From Sphingomonas-like bacterium B12 (GTDB taxonomy: Bacteria; Pseudomonadota; Alphaproteobacteria; Sphingomonadales; Sphingomonadaceae), in NCBI GenBank assembly GCA_000333335.1, contig BACX01000669.1:1-50821 (forward strand): 50,821 bases of DNA, read 5' to 3'. Below the pieces are notes generated by a model. It worked only from the letters and a program-made list of their open reading frames with translations, was not told the DNA's origin and made no database searches. Made by a program: the position numbers and the translations under genes. This document shows positions 32,134 to 39,276 of this stretch, piece by piece (positions within the stretch are counted from its first letter, which is position 1; every line of letters begins with the position of its first letter).

Positions 32134-32457
32134 TCTGCGACTGCCCGTGCGGTGAGCTAGCTGTTCGCGATCGGCTGCGAATCTCTGTAGCAAACGATGC
32201 AGCCGGTCCTGTTCCCGCCAGGCTCTGCCGGTGGGAAGCAGCGCGAGAGCGCTGATGGCGGGGAAAAGCATAACCATCTGTACGAAGGGTCGCCGTACAG
32301 CGCCGGGAATGACAAACAGCAACATCAGCGTCAGCCAAGGTTGGAGTTGGGGTAAGCGCAAGATCCTGAAAACCTGCCATGACTCGAACGCGATAAGCGC
32401 TGCTACGGTCATTCCACCGAACACCTGGAGCAGGCAGCCGCCGAATATGCCAAGCAT
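32107..32457 (-). CDS. Small membrane protein of unknown function
   Basis: 116 residues, ATG at 32457 with AGGAAGG upstream. Three hydrophobic segments (~2-25, ~36-55, ~60-75: LLQVFGGMTVAALIAF, WLTLMLLFVIPGAV, MVMLFPAISALALL) are followed by a basic cytoplasmic tail (AWREQDRLHRLLQRF). No family recognised. Downstream of the CLC gene on the same strand, with a palindrome (32497-32513) in the gap, it may be controlled by the neighbouring MarR protein. Confidence 0.6.
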   Translation of the reverse strand: MLGIFGGCLLQVFGGMTVAALIAFESWQVFRILRLPQLQPWLTLMLLFVIPGAVRRPFVQMVMLFPAISALALLPTGRAWREQDRLHRLLQRFAADREQLAHRTGSRRSERPDQLI

Positions 32458-32496
32458 CGCGCCCTTCCTATCCGTCTCTGCAGGATCATGAGGTTA

Positions 32497-32513
32497 ATAT
32501 CGTTGAGCGATAT
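32497..32513. promoter_or_regulatory. Palindrome, candidate MarR operator 1
   Basis: ATATCGTTGAGCGATAT lies 40 bp upstream of the small membrane-protein start and inside the gap after the CLC gene. Its left arm and spacing equal those of the palindrome at 34325-34343. MarR operators are typically 16-20 bp inverted repeats of this kind. Confidence 0.55.
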
Positions 32514-32522
32514 AATCTTCAA

Positions 32523-34304
32523 TCACATTGACTTCGCTGCGAAGCGCGACCGGGCAGTTTCAGCCCGGCGATGCGTACTCCGCGCCTTAAGCAGATCATG
32601 CCTCGAAAGGATGCCGACGACGCGCCCGGTTACAGGTTCCACGATCGGTACGCGGCCGATCCCGGTTTCTATGATCATGTCCGCGATCAGTCCGCACGGC
32701 GTTTCGGGATGTGCCGCGGGCTGCGAGACGTCGGATAGCGTTTCGGCGAGACTGACATCGCCTTGCGGGTCGGCGACCCGCCAACGGAGCGCGTCGGTGC
32801 GTGACACAAGGCCGAGCAGGCGCCCGTCAGCGTCGACGACGGGATAGCTGCGATGCTTTGCCTCATCGGCGAAGAAAGTGCTGGCCGCGGTGATGCTCAT
32901 TGTCCCGGACAACGTGTCCGGATGAGGCGTCATCAGCTGCCCCGCCTGGAGGAAATCGAGCGGATCGACCGTGTATTCCTGCAGGATGTGCCGGCCGCGC
33001 CGGGCGATCTTCTCGGTGAGGATCGAACGGCGCATGAGAAGAACGCTGACAGCATAAGCACCACCGGCGCTCGCGATCGTCGCGGGGAGGCTGACGAAGT
33101 GGCCCGTCAACTCGGCCGCGAAGAGCGCGCCCGTCATCGGTGCCCGCATTGCGCCGCTCATGATCCCTGCCATGCCGATCATCGCCCAGAAGCCGACATC
33201 ACCCGGAAGCGCATGGCCGAGCAGGCATCCGGTGGCTCCCCCTAGGATGAGCAGCGGCGCGAGGATGCCGCCGGACGTTCCTGATCCCAGCGCGATCAGC
33301 CACACGATCGCTTTCACGAACAGGAGCGCCAGGACCACGCGCATGGCGAGACTGCCTTCGAGCAACGCCTGGATGCTGGCATAGCCCGAGCCCAGCACAT
33401 GCCGATCGACGAGGCCACCAATGCCGACGAAGATCGCACCGATCGCAGGCCACCACATCCAGTGGACGGGCAGGCGATGGAACAGGTCTTCCACGCGGTA
33501 GAGCGTCGTTGAAAGCAGAGCCGCTTCCAGGCCGACGATTAGCCCGATGAGGGCGGCTGCGGCCAGCACCCAGAGGCCGGCGGGCTGTGCGGACGCGGTC
33601 GCGAACATGGGGCCCGCGCCGATCAACGTCGGTCGCCAGGCAAAGGAGACGAGCACGGCGACGACGACCGGCACGAAGCTGCGCGGCTTCCATTCGAACA
33701 GCAGTACTTCGATCGCAAGTAGGATGGCGGCGAGCGGCGTTCCGAAGATCGCGGTCATGCCGGCGGCCGCGCCCGCCACGAGCAGCGTCTTGCGTTCGGC
33801 CGCGCTCAAATGGAAGCATTGGGCGAAGAGCGATCCGATCGCCCCTCCGGTCATGATGATCGGTCCCTCGGCGCCGAACGGGCCCCCGCTGCCGATCGAA
33901 ACGGCGGCGGAAAGGGGTTTAAGCAACGCAACTTTGACAGACAGACGGCTCTCGCCGAACAGGATGGTTTCGATCGCTTCGGGGATGCCGTGGCCCCTGA
34001 TCTTTTCCGAGCCGTAGCGCGCCATCACGCCGATGATCAGGCTGCCGATCAAGGGAATGGCAAGTACCGCGAGCCCGACGGCACTGTCGGTGATGAGCGC
34101 GGGCGCGGCGGACAGTCGCCCGAACCAGAACAGGTTGGTGGCGACCGCGATCATCTTGAGGAGGATCCAGGCGCCTATAGCCCCACCCGAACCGACAACG
34201 ACTGCCATGGCTGCCAACAGCACCATGCGCGCATCGACGCTGTGATCGGCAAGTGGGCGCTGGGCGAAATGCTCTGAATTGTAGCTGGTCACCGCAAAAC
34301 TCAC
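32523..34304 (-). CDS. CLC-type chloride channel/antiporter with CBS domains
   Basis: 593 residues from a GTG at 34304; upstream in-frame TTG (34421) would span the palindromic operator, while an internal ATG at 34226 is possible. Ion-path motifs are present: GSGGPFGAEGP (the GxEGP gating glutamate is kept) and GSGTSGGILAPLLILGG, with ~10-12 hydrophobic helices up to ~425. Two CBS domains follow (~445-570: LMTPHPDTLS, HRSYPVVDADGRLLGLVSRTD, GRVPIVEPVTGRVVGILSRHD). The protein likely moves Cl-, or another anion such as F- or NO3-, across the inner membrane; which ion cannot be told. Confidence 0.85.
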   Translation of the reverse strand: MSFAVTSYNSEHFAQRPLADHSVDARMVLLAAMAVVVGSGGAIGAWILLKMIAVATNLFWFGRLSAAPALITDSAVGLAVLAIPLIGSLIIGVMARYGSEKIRGHGIPEAIETILFGESRLSVKVALLKPLSAAVSIGSGGPFGAEGPIIMTGGAIGSLFAQCFHLSAAERKTLLVAGAAAGMTAIFGTPLAAILLAIEVLLFEWKPRSFVPVVVAVLVSFAWRPTLIGAGPMFATASAQPAGLWVLAAAALIGLIVGLEAALLSTTLYRVEDLFHRLPVHWMWWPAIGAIFVGIGGLVDRHVLGSGYASIQALLEGSLAMRVVLALLFVKAIVWLIALGSGTSGGILAPLLILGGATGCLLGHALPGDVGFWAMIGMAGIMSGAMRAPMTGALFAAELTGHFVSLPATIASAGGAYAVSVLLMRRSILTEKIARRGRHILQEYTVDPLDFLQAGQLMTPHPDTLSGTMSITAASTFFADEAKHRSYPVVDADGRLLGLVSRTDALRWRVADPQGDVSLAETLSDVSQPAAHPETPCGLIADMIIETGIGRVPIVEPVTGRVVGILSRHDLLKARSTHRRAETARSRFAAKSM

Positions 34305-34324
34305 ATCGACACAGCGGCGGCAGA

Positions 34325-34343
34325 TATATCGTGATACGATATA
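34325..34343. promoter_or_regulatory. Palindrome, candidate MarR operator 2
   Basis: TATATCGTGATACGATATA: 8-bp arms around GAT, perfectly symmetrical. It sits 20 bp upstream of the CLC start and 93 bp before nasT, which is divergent, so it could also affect nasT. Confidence 0.6.
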
Positions 34344-34435
34344 GAGCAAGTGCAGTCTGCGCTTCGGCTTCGGCCATTGACGTGATGGCGACCGCCCGTC
34401 ACTCTTTCGCAGACGCAACATGGGGCGGTGATTGA

Positions 34436-35017
34436 GTGCGGATCGTGATCGTCGATGACACGGGTCTGCGCGCGACCGTTCTGGAGGACGGCCTGCGCGA
34501 ATCGGGATTCGACGATATCCACATCGTGCCGCCTCGCGGCGGCTTCGTCGCGCGGATCGAACGGCTGGCGCCCGACGTGGTGTTGATGGACCTGGGCTCG
34601 CCCAGCCGCGACACGCTGGAGGAGATGCTGGTTGTCAGTCGCGCCCTGGCTCGCCCGATCGCTATGTTCGTCGATCAATCCGACGATGCCATGATCGGCG
34701 CGGCGATCGATGCCGGCGTGTCCGCCTATGTGGTTGACGGGCTGCGCAAGGAGCGGGTGAAGCCGATCCTCGATCTCGCCATTCGCCGCTTCAACGCTTT
34801 CGCCAAACTTCAGTCCGAACTGGACGAGGCGCGGACGGTGATCGCCGACCGCAAGACCATCGATCGCGCCAAGGCCATCCTGATGAAAAGCCGCAACCTC
34901 TCCGAACCGGACGCATATGCGCTGCTGCGGTCGACTGCGATGAACCAGGGCCGCCGCATCGCCGAGGTGGCCGAGGCCCTGATCACCGCAAGCGACCTTT
35001 TGGGAGGGGCCCCATGA
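34436..35017 (+). CDS. nasT: NasT: nitrate-responsive ANTAR antiterminator
   Basis: 193 residues starting at a GTG. The N-terminal receiver-like domain (IVIVDDTGLRATVLEDGLR, VVLMDLGSPSRD) keeps acidic residues. The C-terminal ANTAR RNA-binding domain reads RKTIDRAKAILMKSRNLSEPDAYALLR and the three-helix tail. NasT binds leader RNA with paired hexaloop hairpins and prevents termination; NasS holds it inactive until nitrate or nitrite binds. Matching RNA elements are found at 36269-36314 and 39009-39060. The gene overlaps nasS by ATGA. Confidence 0.93.
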   Translation: MRIVIVDDTGLRATVLEDGLRESGFDDIHIVPPRGGFVARIERLAPDVVLMDLGSPSRDTLEEMLVVSRALARPIAMFVDQSDDAMIGAAIDAGVSAYVVDGLRKERVKPILDLAIRRFNAFAKLQSELDEARTVIADRKTIDRAKAILMKSRNLSEPDAYALLRSTAMNQGRRIAEVAEALITASDLLGGAP

Positions 35018-36219
35018 CCCGGATTTCCGCCGCCTTCCTGCCCTTGACCGACAGTGCCGTGCTTGTCGCTGCGCGCGAGAAGGGGTTCGCCGCCGGGCAG
35101 GACATCGCGCTCGACCTGATCCGTTCCGAAAGCTGGGCGACATTGCGCGACCGGCTGGTCTACGGCCAGGTGCAGGCGGCGCACATGCTGGCGCCGCTGG
35201 CGATCGCGGTGACGCTGGGGCTGAGCCAGCATCCGGCCTCGCTCTCGGCGCCGTTCAAGCTCAGCGTCAACGGCAATCTGTTCGTGATGGGCACGGAGTT
35301 CGCCGCCGCGCTTGATCCGGACATTGCCCGGCGCGCCGAGGATCCGATCGCCACCGCGCACGATTTCGCCGCCGCGATCGGGCTCTATCGGCGCAAGCCG
35401 GTGATCGGCATCGTCCACCGCTTCTCCTGCCATGCGCTGCTGCTGCGCTACTGGCTGGGCTATGCCGGGATCGATCCGGACCGCGATCTCGTGCTGCGCG
35501 TGCTGCCGCCGTCGCTTATGGGCGCTGCGCTGGACGCGGGAGAGATAGACGGCTTCATCGCGGGCGAGCCGTGGAGCACCGTCGCCGTGCGGGCGGGCGT
35601 CGCCGAGATCGTGATGGTCGGTGCGCGCGTCTGGCAGCGAGGTGTCGAAAAGGTGCTGGCGCTCCGTACCGACTGGATGGACGCCAATGCCGAGGCGGTC
35701 GATCGGCTTCTGATCGCGCTCGACCGGGCAGCGGCATGGTGCGACGACCCCGCGCATCATGACGAGCTGGCCGAGCTTCTGGCGCGCAGGGAGTATGTCG
35801 GGCGGCCCGCCGAGGCGATCCTGCCGGCGCTGGCCGGGCGGCTGATCGTGCGATCGGGCGAGGCGCCGGTCGCGGTGCCCGCGACGATGCTGTTCCACCG
35901 CGAGGCGGTGGGCTTTCCGTGGCGCAGTCATGCGCTGTGGATCTATTCGCAGCTGGTCCGCTGGGGCATGGCCGAGCCTTCGCCGGAAGCCGAGCGACTG
36001 GCCGCCGACGTGTTCCGATCCGACATCTACCGCCGCGCTTTGGCCGGCACGGGCGCGCCGATGCCCGGCGCCAGCCTCAAGGTGGAAGGCGCGCTGTCGG
36101 AGCCGATGGGCGTCGGATCGCACAGCGCGGGCCTGATCCTCGGCCCCGATCGATTCTTTGACGGCAAGACATTCGATCCCTCTGACATCGAGGGATATTT
36201 GCGATCCTTCGGGCGATGA
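35014..36219 (+). CDS. nasS: NasS: nitrate/nitrite sensor, NrtA-like
   Basis: 401 residues. It belongs to the NrtA/CmpA periplasmic-binding-protein superfamily (ISAAFLPLTDSAVLVAAREKGF, AAHMLAPLAIAVTLGL, EIDGFIAGEPWSTVAVRAG) but has no signal peptide, as expected for the cytoplasmic sensor NasS. It binds nitrate or nitrite and releases NasT. Start ATG overlaps nasT, giving a matched pair. The leader of the next operon follows within 50 bp. Confidence 0.92.
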   Translation: MTRISAAFLPLTDSAVLVAAREKGFAAGQDIALDLIRSESWATLRDRLVYGQVQAAHMLAPLAIAVTLGLSQHPASLSAPFKLSVNGNLFVMGTEFAAALDPDIARRAEDPIATAHDFAAAIGLYRRKPVIGIVHRFSCHALLLRYWLGYAGIDPDRDLVLRVLPPSLMGAALDAGEIDGFIAGEPWSTVAVRAGVAEIVMVGARVWQRGVEKVLALRTDWMDANAEAVDRLLIALDRAAAWCDDPAHHDELAELLARREYVGRPAEAILPALAGRLIVRSGEAPVAVPATMLFHREAVGFPWRSHALWIYSQLVRWGMAEPSPEAERLAADVFRSDIYRRALAGTGAPMPGASLKVEGALSEPMGVGSHSAGLILGPDRFFDGKTFDPSDIEGYLRSFGR

Positions 36220-36268
36220 GAAATTTTGCACTTGCGAAATGAGACGATTCGATGAAGTCTTGAGGCGT

Positions 36269-36314
36269 CGCGCAAGGATGCGTGCCTAGCGGAGCATCGC
36301 CCCAGCGCCGGGGC
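36269..36314 (+). ncRNA. ANTAR-target leader RNA before the nitrate transporter
   Basis: Two hairpins with hexaloops: CGCGC-AAGGAT-GCGTG (36269-36284) and GCCCC-AGCGCC-GGGGC (36299-36314), 14 nt apart. Both loops have A at position 1 and G at position 4, the ANTAR recognition pattern. The second hairpin is followed by an intrinsic terminator. NasT binding should favour read-through into the transporter gene. Confidence 0.85.
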
Positions 36315-36335
36315 CGTCTCCATCATCAGATCAGC

Positions 36336-36387
36336 AAAGCCGCTGTCCGGCCGTCGCCATGCGCGAGGGGCCGGGGGCGGCTTTTTT
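36336..36387 (+). terminator. Attenuator terminator before the nitrate transporter
   Basis: Stem AAAGCCGC/GCGGCTTT (36336-36343 and 36377-36384) encloses an inner CCGGCC/GGCCGG stem (36347-36352 and 36369-36374), and the sequence runs into a six-T tract (36382-36387). It lies 33 bp before the transporter start, the expected place for NasT-controlled attenuation. Confidence 0.85.
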
Positions 36388-36419
36388 CATGTCCAACGCA
36401 TTTCGACAGGGGATTCGAC

Positions 36420-37664
36420 ATGGCGACGGCCTATTGGCAGGACGGGAAGGCGGAGAGCGGGGGCAGCAGCTTCTGGAGCGCGGGGCACAGGCCCACGCTG
36501 ATCGCGGCCTTCCTCTATTTCGATCTGGCGTTCATGGTGTGGGTGCTTCTCGGGCCGCTGGGGCCTGAGATCGCGAAGACCCTCAACCTCACTGCGGCGC
36601 AGAAGGGCCTGATGGTGGCGACGCCGACGCTCGCCGGCGCGATCCTGCGGGTGGTGAACGGCCTGCTGGTCGATCGCATCGGACCGAAGCGGTCGGGCGC
36701 GATCAGCCAAGTGATTGTGATCGCGGGACTGCTCTTTGCGTACCTCGCCGGGGTGAACAACTTCGGCGGCACGTTGGCGCTGGGCGTGATCCTGGGCTTT
36801 GCCGGTGCCAGCTTCGCGATCGCGCTACCGCTCGCCAGCCGCTGGTATCCGCCCGAGCATCAGGGTAAGGCGATGGGCATCGCCGGCATGGGCAATTCGG
36901 GCACCGTGCTCGCCTCGCTGTTCGCGCCGATGCTCGCCAAGCTGTTCGGCTGGAACACGGTGCTGGGTCTGTCCTGCATCCCGCTGGCGATCGTGTTCGT
37001 GGTATATCTGGCGCTCGCCAAGGATGCCCCGAACGCGCCGGCACCCAAGCGCTTCATCGACTATCTCGAGCCGCTCAAGCAGGGCGACGCCTGGTGGCTG
37101 ATGCTCTTCTATTCGGTGACGTTCGGCGGATTCGTCGGGCTGGCGGCCTCGCTGCCGATCTACTTCACCGACCAGTTCGGGCTGACCACGGTGATGGCCG
37201 GCTATTGTACCGCCGCCTGCGTGTTCGCGGGATCTCTGGTACGGCCGCTGGGCGGTGCGCTGGCCGACCGGATCGGCGGGGTGAAGACGCTGACCATGGT
37301 CTATCTGGTCGCCGCCGCCGCGCTCGCCGGCGTAAGTGGCGCGCTAACGCTGGGGAGCGCGCTGGGCCTCTTCGTGGTGGCGATGCTGGCGCTCGGCACC
37401 GGCAACGGCGCGGTGTTCCAGTTGGTGCCGCAGCGCTTCCGCGCCGAGATCGGGGTGATGACGGGGCTTGTCGGCATGGCGGGCGGAGTCGGCGGATTCT
37501 ACCTTGCCTCGTCGCTGGGTTTCGCCAAGCAGTTGACCGGCAGCTTCGCACCCGGCTTCCTAATCTTCGCCGGCCTCGCTCTGGTGGCGGTCGCGGCACT
37601 GACCGCGATCAAGGGCCGCTGGCGCTCGACGTGGGAAGCAGCCGCCAACGGGATCCGCATCTGA
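36420..37664 (+). CDS. Nitrate/nitrite transporter of the MFS family (NarK/NasA type)
   Basis: 414 residues from the ATG at 36420 (AGGGGA upstream). About twelve transmembrane helices. NarK-type features: PTLIAAFLYFDLAFMVWVLLGPLG, RIVNGLLVDRIGPKR-like region, and the nitrate signature near GLVGMAGGVGGFYL (~340). Imports nitrate, possibly also exporting nitrite. First gene after the NasT-controlled leader, followed by the porin gene with a 9-bp hairpin in the gap. Confidence 0.9.
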   Translation: MATAYWQDGKAESGGSSFWSAGHRPTLIAAFLYFDLAFMVWVLLGPLGPEIAKTLNLTAAQKGLMVATPTLAGAILRVVNGLLVDRIGPKRSGAISQVIVIAGLLFAYLAGVNNFGGTLALGVILGFAGASFAIALPLASRWYPPEHQGKAMGIAGMGNSGTVLASLFAPMLAKLFGWNTVLGLSCIPLAIVFVVYLALAKDAPNAPAPKRFIDYLEPLKQGDAWWLMLFYSVTFGGFVGLAASLPIYFTDQFGLTTVMAGYCTAACVFAGSLVRPLGGALADRIGGVKTLTMVYLVAAAALAGVSGALTLGSALGLFVVAMLALGTGNGAVFQLVPQRFRAEIGVMTGLVGMAGGVGGFYLASSLGFAKQLTGSFAPGFLIFAGLALVAVAALTAIKGRWRSTWEAAANGIRI

Positions 37665-37678
37665 TCTGACCGACCGGA

Positions 37679-37702
37679 CGGACGGCGCACGGACGCCGTC
37701 CG
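37679..37702 (+). promoter_or_regulatory. Intercistronic hairpin between transporter and porin
   Basis: A perfect 9-bp stem (37679-37687 and 37694-37702) with a 6-nt loop sits in the 61-bp gap. No T-run follows, so it probably adjusts relative mRNA levels by stabilisation or processing. Confidence 0.5.
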
Positions 37703-37725
37703 CCGGATCGAGCGAAGGGGCATTC

Positions 37726-38943
37726 ATGAAGACTTTCATCGCGACGGCGGCCGTGCTGGCCGCCGCAAGGCCGGCTTGCGCCCAGTCCATCACTCTTACG
37801 CCGCTGGCGGACCTGCGCGTCCGCTACGAGAATGTCGATCAGGACAGGCTGCCGAAGGATGCCGACGCGCTCACCTTCCGCGTGCGCGGCGGCGTGCAGG
37901 CGAGCGACGGGCCATGGTCCGCTTTGGTCGAGGGCGAGGGGACGCTCGCCGCGATCGATCGCTATGACGACGGACTGCACGGCACGAGCAATCGCCCGCT
38001 CGTGGCGGATCCGCAGACCATCGGCCTCTACCGGGCGCAGATCCAATACAAGGCGGAGGACTTCACCGTCACCGCCGGCCGCCAGCGGATCGCACTCGAC
38101 GACGAGCGTTTCGTCGGCGCCGTCAACTTCCGCGACAACGGCCAGACCTTCGATGCGGTGCGGGTGGAAGCCAGCCCGATCAAGGGGCTGAAGGCGGACG
38201 TCTCCTATGCGTGGAGCGTGCGGACGATCTGGGGCGTCGACGGCAATGCCGCGCGGCAGCAGGCGGTTTCGGGCAACAGCGTGCTGGCGAACCTGTCCTA
38301 CGCGACGCCGGTCGGCACGTTGACCGGCTTTGCCTATCTGATCGACGAGGACGAGTTCGCCGTCCAGAAGTTCGCGCTCTCCAGCCAGACCTACGGCGTG
38401 CGCTTCGCCGGTGCCCATGCTTTTTCGAAGTCAGTGAAGCTCGGCTATCAGGCGAGCTACGCCACGCAATCCGACTGGCATCGCAACCCGAACGATTATC
38501 GCGCCGACTATTATCTGATCGACGGCACGCTCGACGTTGCGATGCTGAAGCTCGGCGCCGGCTACGAGGTGCTGGGCGCCGCGCACGGCGGGGAGGGCGG
38601 CGTCGCGCTCACCAGCTTCCAGACGCCGCTGGCCACCGGCTTCAAGTTCCAAGGCTGGGCAGACAAGTTCCTGACGACGCCGGCCAATGGCGTGCGCGAT
38701 CTCTACGGCAGCGCCGGTCTCGGCTGCAAGCAGGTGGGGCCAGCCAGGGCGGTGACGGTGCAGGCGGTGTATCACCGCTTCACCAGCGATCGGCTGGGCC
38801 AGCATTATGGCAATGAATGGGATGCGCTGGCCTCGGCCAAGTTCGGCAAGACTACCGTCTCGCTGCGCTATGCCGATTATCGCGCGGACCGGCTGTTCAC
38901 CGACACGCGCAAGATCTGGCTCCAGCTGGACTGGACGCTGTGA
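37726..38943 (+). CDS. Alginate-export-family outer-membrane porin
   Basis: 405 residues. A signal peptide (MKTFIATAAVLAAARPACAQ) is followed by alternating beta strands and a C-terminal aromatic residue pattern (IWLQLDWTL). Segments such as TAGRQRIALDDERFVGAVNFRDNGQTFDAV and LTGFAYLIDEDEFAVQK are typical of the alginate_exp/AlgE-type barrel. In this operon it most likely lets nitrate through the outer membrane; specificity is inference from context. Confidence 0.85.
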   Translation: MKTFIATAAVLAAARPACAQSITLTPLADLRVRYENVDQDRLPKDADALTFRVRGGVQASDGPWSALVEGEGTLAAIDRYDDGLHGTSNRPLVADPQTIGLYRAQIQYKAEDFTVTAGRQRIALDDERFVGAVNFRDNGQTFDAVRVEASPIKGLKADVSYAWSVRTIWGVDGNAARQQAVSGNSVLANLSYATPVGTLTGFAYLIDEDEFAVQKFALSSQTYGVRFAGAHAFSKSVKLGYQASYATQSDWHRNPNDYRADYYLIDGTLDVAMLKLGAGYEVLGAAHGGEGGVALTSFQTPLATGFKFQGWADKFLTTPANGVRDLYGSAGLGCKQVGPARAVTVQAVYHRFTSDRLGQHYGNEWDALASAKFGKTTVSLRYADYRADRLFTDTRKIWLQLDWTL

Positions 38944-39008
38944 TGTTTGCCGCAGTGCAAAATCATCACTTGAGCACAGGCCCGATTCGGGTCATCATCC
39001 CAGCCGAA

Positions 39009-39060
39009 CGGGCAAGGACGCCCGATCGATCATAGCCGGAGCCATCCAGAGCGGGATGGC
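39009..39060 (+). ncRNA. ANTAR-target leader RNA before nirB
   Basis: Two hairpins: CGGGC-AAGGAC-GCCCG (39009-39024) and GCCATCC-AGAGCG-GGATGGC (39041-39060), 16 nt apart. Loops again have A1 and G4. The second stem is 7 bp and perfect. The first loop differs from the transporter leader's (AAGGAT) at its last position only, which supports common recognition by NasT. Confidence 0.88.
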
Positions 39061-39111
39061 ACTGGCCCATCGCCCCGGCGGGCATCTCCGCCGGTCCACG
39101 ATGCAGGCAAG

Positions 39112-39162
39112 GCCGCCATCTCGACATCGCTGAACAAGCGAGGTCCGGATGGCGGCTTTTTT
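39112..39162 (+). terminator. Attenuator terminator before nirB
   Basis: A 9-bp stem GCCGCCATC/GATGGCGGC (39112-39120 and 39148-39156) is followed by TTTTTT (39157-39162). An inner stem TCGC/GCGA is also possible. Same design as the terminator before the transporter gene. Confidence 0.85.
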
Positions 39163-39181
39163 CATTTCCGGAGCAGAGCGC

Positions 39182-39276
39182 ATGGATTTCCAGGGGCAGA
39201 ACAGCTTTGAGAGGAGGCGGCGGTCGATCGGGCCGCTGCCCAAACCCTCCCGCACCTCGTCGTCATCGGCAACGGC
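39182..39276 (+). other. Probable missing N-terminus of NirB (frameshift)
   Basis: The ATG at 39182 has GGAG 8 nt upstream and reads MDFQGQNSFE, but this frame does not join the nirB frame. In the nirB frame the codons before 39277 read LVVIGNG, the first strand and start of the FAD-binding GxGxxG motif, preceded by an in-frame TGA at about 39211 and no start codon. Adding one base near 39210-39216 would join both parts into a standard NirB N-terminus. Confidence 0.6.
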
